The notes below the pieces were generated by a model. The model searched no databases, was not told the DNA's origin, and worked only from the letters and a program-made list of their open reading frames with translations. DNA of 64,000 bases from Anarhynchus alexandrinus (Eukaryota > Chordata > Aves > Charadriiformes > Charadriidae): positions 3,225,927-3,289,926 of the forward strand of contig VUYV01000062.1 in assembly GCA_008711295.1 (NCBI GenBank). Reading direction: 5' to 3'. Positions 12,837 through 26,104 of the stretch are shown one piece after another (the stretch's first letter is position 1; each line of letters begins with the position of its first letter). The position numbers and the translations under genes are program-made.

Positions 12837-15731
12837 CTGAATACTATGTTGCTCGTGCAGTATTATACAGTCTGTGGTAGCCACAAGAGCTGCATGTGAT
12901 GATTACAATTTCACAGGATTAATCAGAATGTCTTAATAAAAATAAGACATGCTTAGAGATGACTCGATCTTAAGTTTAGAGATAAGAGGTACCTAGACAA
13001 TTACACTATCCCACTACTTAATATAACTTTGGTCTCATTGCATTCCACTTCATTAGTTCAGTTCTGTTTGCAATAGTGGGCAAGCACTTGTTTGCCAGCT
13101 TTTACAGTCAGGTATTTCTTCGGAACATCTGTATTTCACACATTTACTTCCTTCCTCTGTTCAAAGAGAATGCTTTTTTTGTAAGGCTCTCCACTATGTC
13201 CCTGAAAATAATGAAAAATTCCAAAATTTTTTTTTTTTTCAAAATGAGAAATCATTCAGCTAAAGTACAAAGGCCCTGCTTGTATTAGTAGCCCAAGATG
13301 CAGTGCAATTCAGACAGCAAGTATCATTTAGAACTGGACAATAAATGCAGAACCACTTCATATAGGAGTATTAGAAAAAGGCTTAAGTTGTTATTGATTA
13401 TACTTGTATCCCATTCTCAAAGTTTCTGCCCTCCCTCTACTACAGTCTGGCTGCATATTGTTTTAGTATCTGGGCAGCAGTCAATGTACTGATGTGCTAC
13501 AACCTTAAACAGCGACAACTAGCTTGTGTTCAACTGCACCAAATTATTGTTCCCATAGCAACAATAGTAGTATTTCCATCCCACATTTACTTTTCAGAAC
13601 TGGAAGTGCATAATAGCCAGACAAATGAGAAGATCTAGTGCATGGTTAAGTTTAGAATACTACTTTACTATGTTTGAATAAATAAACTAAAAGGCTTTTT
13701 CTATAAATGAACTAAAAGACAACTTCTTTCCTTTACCTACTTACTAGACAAACTATTACTTGCCAGGTACTTTTATAGAAGCACCCTGAAAAGCAGCAGA
13801 GAAGACTCCACATTGAAACATAATACTGAGCATGTTGTGCTGTCTTAATTGAGACTATTTGTACCCTTATTTCCTATGACAGTAAGGGAGATCACCTAAT
13901 TAATTTCATAACTAGCCCATCATCTCCAAGGTTCAAAGGCTGCCTAGTAGACCTCATTTACAAAGCAGTCTTAATTTCACTGTGCTTCTCCTAAGATGCG
14001 AGTTGAGCAGTTTCCATCTACCTTCCCTAAAACCAGAAAGCCCCTTCTCAAAGCTTTTATAGGAAGTCACATACCAAGTCTAAAGATGCCAGCCAACATG
14101 CAATTGTAAGCAATGTCAGCCACAAGCACAGCTGATGAATCTGGCTGACGAAAAACTAGGAAGCAGCTAATGACTTCTGGGAACAGAATGCTTTAAACCA
14201 GTTAAACTACATTTTGAGAGACATGCTCTTTAGTCAGTTTCTGACTTTTTATTTTATGAACTCCTGTGTTAAAATTCTAGTATTTTAAGAAGTCTAGGAA
14301 TAGTGACTAGTAAGCCAGTTCACTATGGAAAGAGTCAGGTACCTGAGTTACAGATACACAATCCAGCCACAGAAGAAACATGGCAAGCTTTTGAAGGGCA
14401 GATTGGTAACACTTTCCAGCACAACCTTTGAAAAGCATCTAACATTTGAATAAATGATAATGTAAATGTGAAAGTGATAATTGTACAACCAATGCCTTGA
14501 ATCTAGCTCAACAATTTTATTATTAAGACAAGAGAATGAAGAAACAGATTTTTTTTTAGTCCAAATTTGCCTAGCATAGACTGAGAGAAGCAAAAGAGAC
14601 CATCCTCAGAGGCCACATAACACATGAACATGAGCATCCCCAATCACCTGGCACATCTTTCTGCAACACTTAACAGCTTTAGCTAGATCCCATTTCTTAA
14701 AGACCCTACAGTGACCTATATGACCCTGGTCATGCTTCCTCTGGAGAATAAAGATTGCTTTCATCTTCATCTCAACTTCTCTCAATGGAATTTGTTCTAA
14801 TCGATCATATTAGTTTTTACAAGTCTCTAATGAAAACACAAGCTTTAAGACTTCTAAAGATTTCTTCATTTAATAAGTACACATTTATTTGAGTACCATA
14901 GGAATATCCCCCAAAGCCTGTATAAAAAAAAGCGAGGAATTTGCTTACATATAATACAGGGTTCCTCAGTCTAGTATTTAGTGTTGTACCTAGCTCAAAC
15001 ATTGAGTTGCTTTGGCAATTCCAGTAACTGAAAAGATAAACAATACTTGTTCAAAACTGAATTATCTAACGTACAAGGCAAGCTCTACACCATCTAATCA
15101 AACAGCTAAACTGAAAGAGTTCTTGCTTATTACTGCAGGTAATGAGTTAGTTTTTGCAGATGTGGCCCCTGAAAATAAAGGTCTACTGGAAAGCATAATC
15201 TGGTATTAAAATATTTCAGGCTAGTTAAATGGATTGTGCAGGAATACATTATGGCTATATTTCATACTACAACCACAGTACACAATAAGATATTAGGCCT
15301 ACAACTGGTTTTGGGCAGGAAGACTCAGCTTCTTAAAGTAAAGACAGCCATCTTCAGCTTGAATCCCTGCATAGATAAATTCTGTATCAGAAACAGCTGC
15401 ATCTTTCCCACAGCAAGCAGGCTCAGCACACTGTTTCCTCAGGATGCCTGAAAAATGTTTCCATAAATTGAAATATAGCTGTACACTGCTCCAGTGACTA
15501 TGTTCACTCAGCACTGCACGCTGATAACAAGGCTTATTGGCACGTTCAGAATTGCCTTCTGTCATGCATTTAGCTAGTACTTTTATGATTTTCTTCCTAT
15601 TGACTAGCAGTTTTTTATCACCAGCAGCCAGATCCACCTGGTCAAGCACTTCCAAGCAAGAAGAATGTACTGCAATTGCTTTGCAGGTACACAATCAAGA
15701 TATTTACATTTTGTGGGTACTGAGACTTCCT

Positions 15732-15744
15732 TGCCCTCTACTGT
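15732..15744 (-). promoter_or_regulatory. Weak CTCF-like motif
   Basis: The + strand TGCCCTCTACTGT is the reverse complement of ACAGTAGAGGGCA. This keeps the AGAGGGCA core of CTCF but has one mismatch in the 5' half. It is reported because it adds to a cluster of such motifs in the left 32 kb. Confidence 0.25.
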
Positions 15745-17542
15745 GTTCTGTGTTTCCAGAGAAAATACAAAGGAAGTGTTAACACTTTCAGTGGCACAAA
15801 GTACATACTGTCAACCCTCTATTTATTTACCAGAGATTTTTTAAATTTGAATGGCTAAACTAGACTGGTGACATTCTGTACTTACATTAATTATGGTTGA
15901 GAAGTGGTCTGCCTACCTCAGATAAATAACCTTAATAGGTTTTGCTATAAAATTCACATGAAGTCAGCCTTGTTTAAGTTCCAAATAGTCTCTTTTCATA
16001 TTTCTATTTCCTAATTATTTTAAATTAGTAGACACCCAGGATTAATGTAGCAGTATACTCTCAAAGGAATGCCTACTTGCTATTTATTAACCTAAAAGAG
16101 TAAGACGGTAAATAGCTCAACAGAAAAGTCATCCATATATGTCTATCTTTGTGTCTCATTCCTAACATGCTGTTCTGTTGCTGTCAAATATGCCTGTGTT
16201 TCTGTACACTAAGGAGAAGGAATCATGACAATCTGTTCTCTTTAGAAACACAAGCTGTGTTTGGCTGGCTGAAAAAAAAGTCTGTCAAACTAGTAAATAT
16301 GTTATAATACTTGACAATTTCACTTAGTTACGTTTAAGAAGTGAGGTTTTAGAATTCTTAAGTGAGCTACATCACTCCAAGCTTTGTGTGCATGTTTTTT
16401 GAACACCAGTAAGATCTCTAACTCATCTCACTAAATTGTTAAATGCCAAATTTCTGCCTTCTACCAGGTGAGGGAGAAAGAAACAGCAGGCCTACAATAT
16501 GACATGATAGAGTTCAGGAACCTTAGATTCTAAGATTTTGCCTATTTTGCCAGAGGGCAAAGTTACAACTGCAAAGAAAACACACACTACAAGTTTCCCA
16601 CATTAAATTGTTATTTATCATAACTTGTTTTCTGTTTTGTTGGAAGCCTTGTTACCTAGCCTGAACTGCAATCTGAAAATAATTTTGAAGTATTCTCTAT
16701 TAGCCAGATCACATACAGCTTCCTTACAAATTTACTAGTAGAAGGGTTCTTCCGCATCCATGAATAAAAAACACAGCATTAGAGCTTAAGTTACATGGTT
16801 TGTCACAAGAAAAGAAAAAAAAAAAATCACAACATCCTCTTAGCAACCACTGCTAACTACTAAAAAGCTTACCACCTAACAGGGTCCTGTAGACAAGGGG
16901 GGGGATCACCACAAAGTAATGAGACACACAACAACACTACTATTGTTATTATAACAGAACACGTCAAGCTACTTTACCTGTTCCTCTTCCCACCCCTCCT
17001 GCCCAATGATAGAAGTATTCACTTACAATATTCCATTATCATACACACTAAAAAAAAAAGTACAAAACCAATTTGAAATGGAGGCTTTCAATTTTGCCAT
17101 CTTCCCCTTCTGTATCCTAGATGCCTTGCAACCAGAATTTTTCAAAAATCCTGAAACCTAGAGCATACATGACCTAATACCAAAATCTGCATTAGAGCAG
17201 AGCATCAATAGTCTATTACACAGTTCAGTGCTGCAAAATAGTCTAAAAAAAGAAAAAAATGGACATTCAAGTACTGCCCTAATACTCAATGCCTACAGTA
17301 TGTGTCAAAAGATAAATGTAAACAGTGCATGGAAAGAAACATTAGAACAAACATTTTAGAAGTAAATAGTTAACATCTCTAACAGGTACAACAAGACACA
17401 CAATTTTAACTTAAGTTCTCTTCCACCTTAGACTGTTTTTTAATAGTTAAATAGAAGTATACCTTCCTCTAACAATGAAGCAGAAAGCAAACACCTTAGA
17501 TTTATAAGCTGAAATCATGGTCCTGCTCCAAGTCATCAATGT

Positions 17543-17601
17543 AAAAAAAAAATCCACTTTACCTGCAATAGAAGCTGCATAGAGACAGGTTCCATCATGT
17601 T
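17543..17601 (+). repeat. 59-bp direct repeat, left copy, flanking CR1
   Basis: This stretch begins with ten A and ends in CATCATGTT. It recurs base for base at 18028-18086, on the other side of the CR1 fragment. Fifty-nine bases is far too long for an ordinary CR1 target-site duplication, since CR1 normally makes little or none. A single N at 18027 abuts the right copy. The simplest reading is that two contig ends with the same sequence were joined without being merged. Confidence 0.9.
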
Positions 17602-18026
17602 AGCACCTCTCCTATGAGGAGATGTTTAGCACATCCATGTTTAGCACCTCTCCTATGAGGAGAGGCTGAAGGAGTTGGGGCTGTTCAGCCTGGAGAAGAG
17701 AAGGCTCCGGGGAGATCTTATTGCGGCCTTTCAGTACCTAAAGGGGGCCTACAAGAGAGCTGGGGAAGGACTTTTTACTAGGGCATGTAGTGACAGGACA
17801 AGGGGGAATGGCTTCAAACTGGAAGAGGGCAGGTTTAGATTGAACATTAGGAAGAAGTTTTTCACTTTGAGGGTGGTGAAGCACTGGAACAGGTTGCCCA
17901 GAGAGGTTGTTGAGGCCCCATCCCTGGAGGTGTTCAAGGCCAGGCTGGACGTGGCCTTGGGCAACCTGGTCTAGTGGGAGGTGTCCCTGCCTATGGCAGG
18001 GGGGTTGGAACTCGATGATCTTCAAG
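17602..18026 (+). mobile_element. CR1 LINE 3' fragment, 5'-truncated, missing its end
   Basis: The sequence carries diagnostic CR1 3' segments: CTCTCCTATGAGGAGAGGCT, CTGTTCAGCCTGGAGAAG, CACTGGAACAGGTTGCCCAG, and GGAACTCGATGATCTTCAAG. Reading frames within it derive from the element and are not a host gene. It stops at ...CTTCAAG followed by a single N. The normal tail, present in the copy ending at 54650, is missing. At the 5' side the segment AGCACCTCTCCTATGAGGAG appears twice (from 17602 and again from 17643), separated by about 20 bases. Missing tail, duplicated 5' edge and flanking 59-bp repeat together suggest a faulty gap fill. The CR1 identity is secure, but its presence at this exact locus is not. 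Confidence 0.9.
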
Positions 18027-18027
18027 N
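18027..18027. other. Single ambiguous base at a contig join
   Basis: A lone N lies between the truncated CR1 end and the second copy of the 59-bp repeat. An isolated N at such a boundary is typical of an assembly join rather than a sequencing ambiguity. Confidence 0.85.
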
Positions 18028-18086
18028 AAAAAAAAAATCCACTTTACCTGCAATAGAAGCTGCATAGAGACAGGTTCCATCATGTT
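18028..18086 (+). repeat. 59-bp direct repeat, right copy
   Basis: This is an exact copy of 17543-17601. After it the two sequences diverge: the left copy runs into CR1, while the right copy continues as unique AT-rich sequence. If the locus is misassembled, the true sequence may simply run from the left flank through one copy into the right flank, with or without a CR1. Confidence 0.9.
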
Positions 18087-20581
18087 TGGGACAGAATGAA
18101 CAATGAAAAAGGAAAGAGAAAGACGGCAGAGCTCAAAGCGGAAAAGTCAAACTAATGCATGGGCTGATAATGAAGGGGAAGTGCATCTTTTTCTATGGCT
18201 CATGGAAGAGTTGGGAAATTTACCCATTTGGGGTGGGGAGCACCAACATATAAACCCAACTATTTTAAATCCCAGGAATCTCATAGCAGGATCTTAGAGC
18301 TCAGATTCATAACCCAGGGATTCCCATTCTGCATTCCAGTAAAGGCACACAATTCTGTTGAGTTACTTCCCAGGTTTTTTTCATATGCAAGTTTTGCCTT
18401 AGTTACCTTAGATACATCAAGAATTATTGTCTAACTGTCCACAAAAACACTGTGTTAACAGAGTAGCAATATCTGGTAGGTCTATATGGCTAACAATCTG
18501 CAGAACTAGTGTAATAACTTGCTAAGTGCTAGGACAACCAACTGATCAATTCTACAAGTTTGGTCTATTCAGAGCTTTTAAAATTTATTCTCAATGTATT
18601 TTTACAGCACCTTACCTAGCTAAGCTTATTTGTGGCTCCAGTTGCTCCATTATTGCAAGTTATTACAGAGATTATTGAGCTTTAGTCATTAATATAAGCA
18701 TCTACATCAAACATACTATTTATATGTTGGAAGCAGCATTCCTAAACAGCCAGATGCCCACCACCAGATGAAAAACTTTAAGTACTAATAAAAAAGGTAG
18801 TGCCACTATTCTATCATAACTTGAGGCCACTGAATTTGATACCAGCAAAGAAGTTACACCTACTGCAAAACAATGAACTGAAGTTTTAAGAATTATTTCA
18901 AAAGCTTTGCTGTTCTACTTCTTCAAATTACCAAGGGTATTTAAGTTAAATCATTTTTCCTGATCAACTTAGAATCAGAACTTAAGCTATTCTACATCAG
19001 GCACTCCTGACATTATATCTCATCAGCTATCTGGACTCTCAATATTTTCATCAGCTCTTTTGGAGTTTGTTATTTTAAGCTACTGCAACATGTCGTCCAA
19101 ATGCTAATGCCATCCATGAACTCTTCATATCAAGGGCATCTGTATTACAAGTCTTAGCTGAGACTCAGAATCATGTATTCATTCACTTAACTAAGGTTTC
19201 TACATAGTGGTTGAAGTTATAAGTAATTTTACTGAGATCAGAAGACTTGCCGTGAACTCACTGGGGCTGTAATTTAACTACACTTCAAAAACAAAATGGC
19301 AAAGTCAAATTTTAGCATGTTTAAGGAGCTATATGCACATAGAATAATATAATTAGTACTCTTGCCCTCATTTCAAGATGAGGAACATTAAAATTAATAT
19401 TAAGATGACAAATATTCACAAATGAATTCCAAGACCAATACCCCAACATTCTTTTTTTTTTTTTCCAAGAATTTGTTTTCACAGGAAAGCTCAAACAGAG
19501 TGGTATTCAATTCAGTTTATTCCAAGAGAAGCAACTTTTAAATTAAAGGGGTCAACTTGAGTAGCTAGAAAAAAAAAAACAAGCAGGTTCAAACTAGGCA
19601 ATAAGACTGGTAAAAAAAGTACATGTAGGTTAGATATACATTAGGCTTTTAGTAAAGTGCTGTTCATTCAACACACTCATGAAAGTTGTAGGTTAAAAAA
19701 ATAAATTGAAGTCAGTATAGTCAACAGAACCCTTCTGAACAGAGGGTTATTTTCTTTTTTCTCTTCATAAATAACAGAAAGGAGAGACCAAATATCTATT
19801 TTATCCAGTCGTATCTTCTCTCCACTGTTTTCTCAGAGAACATTCCACTGTGCTTTGTCCAGTGTAGCTATTTTCATAACAACCGTGTTCTACCTTGCTC
19901 TTTCACACTCAAAAGCTTCAACTGCCCATGAGATTTATACCTATTGATCACAAATCCTTACAAGACAATTGGATATGTAGTGCTGTTATACAAATGAGAT
20001 TCTACAAGAGTTGAAGGTGCGAAGATTTAGGAGTAGCTACAAAACAAGTTTATGTACATAAACTACTGCAAAATAGAACATAATTTAATAACTTAAAAGA
20101 ACAAGAATAAAAAGCAGCACAGAGTACTTCTGTACCTTTCTTCATATTTGACATTTAGTCTGTTCAACTTTGTGCAACTAAAATAATCAAAGAGTTTGAT
20201 ATTACCTAATTGGTGTTATTGGTTGCTGCATATACACACACACTTGGTCAGTTTGTATTTATTAAATCATACTCTTGAAGATTAAACAGTAAAGCTCCAC
20301 TGAATGTATCAGTTCTGAATCTTGCAAGAATTCCATTCTGACATCAGAGAATAAAAGTTCTACATATGCCAGCAAACAATTGCCTGCAAGATACAGCAGA
20401 CAGCAACGACAGCCTGACCCAGTACCTCTGGAGTCAGAAACAGCAGAGCAAAAAGGTAGAAAGCCAGACCACAACCAGTGCAGGTTTACTGCATTCTGAA
20501 GTTTTATTTTTATAACAGTATCTAAGCATGTCTTAAGCATATCTTATTACTAAGTTTCAAAGAACTGTCATTCTAGCTTCT

Positions 20582-20600
20582 CCCCCCCCCCCCCCCGGGG
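20582..20600. repeat. C15-G4 homopolymer junction
   Basis: Fifteen consecutive C are followed by four G in an otherwise AT-rich region. Homopolymers of this length are error-prone in assembly, so the exact count should not be trusted. The G-run on the minus strand could contribute to G-quadruplex folding, but there are no further G-runs nearby. Confidence 0.8.
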
Positions 20601-23293
20601 ATTTACAACATGGACATATTCTAGTCATAGACAACATGTAGCAAAATTTTGCAAATACAGATACTGAAAGAGATCTGCAGTTTGGATGGCAAACGTCACA
20701 TAAGAAGTGCTTTTAGTTTGAGACCATGACAAGTTACAGGAGACATCAGTGCTTTAGTGACACGCTCTGGGTGTTAGATAAATACACAGAAAAATAGCGT
20801 GCTGCCCTTGCCAAGCCCTCCATCAGTGTGACAGGTCATAACTGTCATAAACAGCATATTCCAGGATGGAAGGGTTGTCAGTTACTATGAAGCACCAATA
20901 ATCCTTAAAAATAAATCAAACTAGGCATTTCAACCACTAGTTCAAAAGCAATATGGCCACAGTAACTTTTCAACAATACATGAAAGCTCTATCACCACAG
21001 TGATAATTACTTCAGAAATTACAGTACTTTAATCAGAAACAATTTGGGGGAAGAAAGCTCCAGTTGATCTATAAACTTCAGAAGTAGTGTTTTCACAGTA
21101 CTACCAGAAAGTTACAGATAGTTTTCCTTTAACCAAAGAGAACATAGGGAATTGAATATTTCCTTATTATTTTTCATCTCATATCAACTTTTTAAATAAT
21201 GTGACCAATAGACTTTATAGGAGACTGTTGATGCAGGAATCAATCCTTTCAGCTATGCAGAACCAGACCTTAACTTTGCAGGAAAACCTACATTCAAAAT
21301 AAACTTCACCAGTTGCACTCAAATTTACTTATTTCTTGCAGAGATGGAGTCCAGTTACTCACTTCTGTCAACAGAAACCAGAAGATTTAAGTCACAGTAC
21401 ACAGCTCTGACTTAATGAAACACCTTCTGGGAAAGTCCTTGATCTTTTTCTCTGGAGTTTTGTTAGCAGCTACTATAGACCAAATAAGCCACCTAACACA
21501 TGAGGAAAGGTACCCTGATGTCTGTAGAAACTCTGCTACACATGCTAAGAAACACACCATGACTAAAAGGCTCTTCCCATATGACATTGGAACCTGATTC
21601 TGGCAGGCACTCTGTTCATGGCTATTTGCTCTTTCAGCCAAGCAGAACACACAATTCACATTGAATCATTTTTAGGAGATGCTCCCAAAAGAGTGGCGAA
21701 GACACAGGACGAATTTAGTAAGTCACTCTCCTGTGCCATAGACAGCAGTCACACAACATTAAAACAAAGACTCAACTAGGCACCGAGTGACTTACCTGTT
21801 CTTGATGCATTATTTATCTAGACATTCTTATTTAAGAAAGATTGCTCTGCCCCTGTTTCAAAACTGCACTGTAACAAGTTCATCCTGACAGCTCAGCCTT
21901 AACTTCCAAAACTCAAAATAATCTCCCTGCCTCTCACCAATACGAAGTTCTTATTGTTTAAACCAAGAACTATCTTCCTTTTTGACATTATCTTCAGTGC
22001 ACTGCATAAAAAGCAAATTTAAATGCTTCAGCAAAATCCTGTTCTTGAGATCCTAAATTCATTTTGCTATCAGAAGCTTTCCTAACTCTACTGAACTACC
22101 TTACACCATTTCTTATTCACTTCTTGAGTAATCTTTTTTCTCATTGTATATTTGAATGTCTCTATTAGCTTTTACCAGCCCCCCCGCCCCAGCTTGGCTC
22201 ATAATCCTATAGCATATATGCTTTTGAAAGGCATATAATAAGACATTATAATATAAAGTACAGGTTTTCCTCAATAGATTTTTATGACCCCTTTAGCTAT
22301 TCACATAATTTGATTCCAAGGCAGGCCTTGTCTATTCAGTGATACATGCTTTTTCATAACTGAGTTCATGAGTTTCTATGTCATTCAGTGGCAAGTAATT
22401 TCAGAAGTGAAAGAGCCATTATGGAAAATTGTAAAACCAGTTTGTCATAATGAATTTCTTCAGCAGGTAGACCCTAAAAGTCCAACAATTTGTGGGTTGC
22501 CAATCTTTCATGTTTTCACTAAAGAAAAAACATTCTAGACTAAAAGTTTAAGTCCAATGAACGTGTGGATTAAAGGGAACCAATACAAAAAGAGGACTCT
22601 GCTTTAGATTTCAGACACTACTTAAAAAGTTATGTATTGACAACTTCAGTATCAGACACAATACCTTTACTGCATTTTACTTAAAAGCATAAAATTAAAT
22701 ACACACCAAAAAACAGTTTGCAGAATTAGGAACAAATCACCCACGACAAGTAATTATTCTTTCAGGAGTTAGACCTTGAGGCAAGAGAACGCTATCAAGT
22801 GTAAAGACAAACATGTTCCTCCAGCTGTTTGCCATACTTATTGGACATAATAAACTTGATATGCTGAAGGGTATAATTAATCTTTACTAAGTGAACACTC
22901 CTCTTACGATGACTTGCCTACTGAGCTGTCTAATGACACTTAAGGGTTTGATACGTAAATCAATTAGTTCATTATGGTCAGGCAGTCTTTCATTTTTTTT
23001 CTTATATGAGATCACAGATTTCTTTACATAGCATGCCTTCCTCGGTCATCACCAGCCACAATACTTTGACCCTGAAGTTGACAAAAGGACATTCCGTTTC
23101 AAAGCTCAAATTTCTGCATTACTATCAATAATTTAATTTCTGTTTAAAAAAAAAAGTTGGGAATCTTTACTGACAAGAGCTTGGTTTTAAAATTAATTAT
23201 GCTGGAGAGTGATAATATTATTTGCCTTTCTGTTACTAGATCACATACCAAGGCTTATGTCTCACAATAATGTGCACAAAATTAAAGTTGCAG

Positions 23294-23306
23294 TGCCCTC
23301 TTGTGA
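23294..23306 (-). promoter_or_regulatory. Weak CTCF-like motif
   Basis: The + strand TGCCCTCTTGTGA is the reverse complement of TCACAAGAGGGCA. It is identical to the CTCF core pattern CCACNAGRGGGCR except for the first base. Its minus orientation matches the site at 4551 and opposes the one at 26105. Confidence 0.35.
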
Positions 23307-25564
23307 GCAGTCAAATACCATTTTTGCAGAAGCAGTTTTAGCACTGATTGTGAGGGTTGGGCAGTATTTGTGCTACAAACTGCCTTTTCTCAAGTAGAAG
23401 TGTGGCACTTTATATACACACACACACCCCCTTCCATCTAACTGTTCTGAAACTGATAAAGATGCTCATCTAAAAAAAAAAAGAAAGAATATTTATATTC
23501 CACTGTACTCAGTAAAGAGGGAAATAGACTCATTTCTTTATTCCTAATGTCCAAATAGGAGAATCAAAAACCCAGTTTCTTTGGCACCATTATCATGGAT
23601 CACAATCTTCTTTTATTGCATGCTACTGAAAAAAAAACACAAAACCAAATGCATGCATACACACACTCAAGACGCCTTCCTACAATTTAAGCATTAAATA
23701 ACTAGACTGACAAGGACTGGAGGTAAAGGTAACTATTGGTGGAAGTTTAAAAAAAAAAAAGGAAGGAAAACAGTTTGTAGGAGGGATAGTAAAAGCAATA
23801 AAGCCGTTGAACAATCAAACCCAGTATAGCCAAAATGCAATCCTTATTCCTATATGTCCATGGAGAACAATTAGAAGATGGGGATAAAAGTCTGTACAGG
23901 CAATGCATGGCTAGTTTGACAGAACAAACATTTAAGATTTCAGTTTTAGTGAACTACAGTTAGAAGTTCGCTAGAAGTCAGCAGTTTAGCTCTCGGTCAT
24001 CCCAAGATCAATTTTTCCAGATATTTACAAATATCTGAAAATTTACTTAAGTTTTATGGCACCAATAGAAAACTAAACAAGTCACACAGAAGGACCATAA
24101 ACAGTATCATACAATTGATTCTGTTGCCTAGGAAATACATGTTAGAATTAACTTTCTGAAAAGTGACAGTGTGTTATCTGCCAATAAATATTTTGCTAAA
24201 AGACTCCAATTTCTCATTTCCCTTGCAGAGAACTGGTTTATTGTATGCAGTAATAATCAACCATTGAACAAAGACAATCATCAGTAGGCTAAGCAGCACA
24301 TTACTGTTTTAGTAACATTTCCACATGTAACATTTAAAAAGGTCTTTAAGTTTATTTTTGCCATATTCTTGCACTTCATGACTGGCAAAGAAGTTTCACA
24401 GAAGTGAAGATTAACACAAGAAGTGCATGCCAGAACAATCACAAGTCTTTAGAAGTTCATCTTACCACATTAACTAATCACTTGTAAGCATATGTTAAAT
24501 ATTTGACTTTAGCCCAGAGAGTCAAGGTCCAATGGAACTTCATTTGTTTAGGCCCAGGTCCAAAGAATTATTTAAACTGAATTTAGGCACACTGGTCCAA
24601 ATTGCTGCAAAACCCCAATGAAACAAAACCTCTCTCCTGTGACTTTCTAAAACCACTGGCAGACAGCCACATCTCTGTTGTGCCTTCAGCTCCCTCTCGG
24701 ACAGTTTCAGTACTGCAGATGAGCAGAACGGCCACAGGCTGCTTGCATGGCTCTTACAGTACTCAGGCTTTACTAGGGATTGCCTAAATCACTTTAGCGA
24801 AATGACTGCTGAATCCCACGCAGTTTATATCAAACCAGTCCTCAAGAGAAGATACTATGAGGCACATAGAAGTTTTAAAATCAGTACCCTACTGAAAACT
24901 GTATGGCAGGCGCAGCAGTCACACAGAGCCACTCTGGAGGTGTACTATACAGTCCAACAAGATTCCTGGTCTAGAGTAGATGATCCAAGGTGATTACTGA
25001 AGTGCTCAACTACACAGTTTACAGAATTCAGTAATATTACCAGTTACTCTATGATACCTTAGGAACTCACAAGACAACAATTTGGACAAGCTATATGGTA
25101 CTAATGAAGTTTACATAGTACCAAATTAATTTTACACAGGTCTTGAACTACAGATCTTGCTTTTATATATATATATCTCAAGTTAAAAACAAAGGTAAAT
25201 GGTTCACTTTAAAAATGCAATGCATGACTGACACCAAAAAATTAAAATTCTTTTTAAAATTTTGTCTAAGAGCAGATGAGTTTTAGTCTAAGTTAACAAT
25301 ACAGAATTATAAAGAACACGTCCTTGTTTTCAGGTTCATAATTACTTGGCTATTACCTCAGTGCAAATTTGAGGTTTACTTACCGAAACCAACACTGACA
25401 AGAGATTGAATCAATGCTTCATAGCAAGTTTTGTCAAGCAACCAATGATAATCCACATTTCTCATCAGACAGAAAGTTGACTAGTTGGTTTGGCATGTTA
25501 CATTATTTAAATTTACAAAACAAATTTCTGAACATGTTCAAGATAGCACAGGAGATTTCTGAAG

Positions 25565-25975
25565 ACATTCTAGGGACCTGGTACTAGAAAACAAGCTTCA
25601 GGAAAGCAAGTTCCTGCCAGTCCTCCAGCCTGTCTAGATCTCTGAATGGCAGTCTGGTCATTGAGCATGTCAACTGACTGCTAAGTCCTCTGAGCAATTG
25701 ATAAAGTAATTAAACAGAACTAGTCTCAGTATGGATCCTTGTGGTATTCTATCTGTTACCAGCACTTGTATAGAGCATTACACAGGCTCCATGCCAAATC
25801 ATCCAAACAGTTTCCCACTCATCTAGTTATCTACCCATTCAGAGCATAAAGTCCTAACTTGGACATACGAACACTGCAGGAGATGGTGTTAAAAGCTTTG
25901 CAAACACCGAGATAAGTGACACTGCTCTCCTGTCATCCACAAAGCTAGTAATTTCATCATTAGCTCATATATCAG
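25565..25975 (-). mobile_element. Ancient CR1 LINE fragment from the reverse-transcriptase region
   Basis: The + strand resembles the reverse complement of the CR1 ORF2 region, with its landmarks in the expected order. These are CCTCCAGCCTGTCTAGATCT, then TATGGATCCTTGTGGTATTC, then GGTGTTAAAAGCTTTGCAAA, then CACTGCTCTCCTGTCATCCAC, ending near TTTCATCATTA. In intact CR1 these encode part of the reverse transcriptase. The copy is heavily diverged and has no continuous reading frame, so it is dead. Boundaries are approximate. It is a different and older piece than the young 3' ends at 17.6 and 54.5 kb. Confidence 0.7.
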
Positions 25976-26104
25976 CTCATATTCATAATATTAGCTCCTG
26001 CCTACCAGAATAAGGACTTTTTTAGCTTTATTGGCAGCTAAAAATTCAGCTTTAAAGGAAAATTAATGTACTGCTTTAGTGAAAAAAATATATCCGAGTA
26101 AAGA

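Larger units (their letters stand above)
6881..17542. other. AT-rich gene-free stretch
   Basis: No coding exon or RNA gene is recognisable. The longest frame is a 131-codon minus-strand frame at 15299-15694; it matches nothing I know and has no convincing splice or promoter context. Other contents are a (TTTG) run near 9113-9130, an A10/T13 inverted repeat at 10930-10955, and two weaker CTCF-like motifs. Some minus-strand splice-donor-like sequences occur, for example near 12289 (GAG|GTAAGT read on the minus strand). None pairs with a convincing acceptor and open frame, so no exon is called. Confidence 0.55.
18087..25564. other. AT-rich gene-free stretch
   Basis: No exon, RNA gene or well-preserved repeat is recognisable, and open frames are under 95 codons. 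Contents include a C15-GGGG homopolymer at 20582-20600, short CA repeats near 20230 and 23412, and a CTCF-like motif near 23294. A sequence reading AACAG|GTAAGT on the minus strand near 21790-21800 is a textbook splice donor. I could not find a matching acceptor with a plausible exon, so it is noted only as a possible splice site of an antisense transcript. Confidence 0.55.

Noticed and set aside
17675..18025. 99-codon + frame and overlapping minus frames within 17.7-18.0 kb
   Set aside because: They are translations of the CR1 3' region, not a host gene.
21790..21800. Perfect minus-strand splice donor (AACAG|GTAAGT) as an exon of an antisense gene
   Set aside because: No acceptor with a polypyrimidine tract and no coherent exon could be paired with it; single donor matches are expected by chance in 30 kb.
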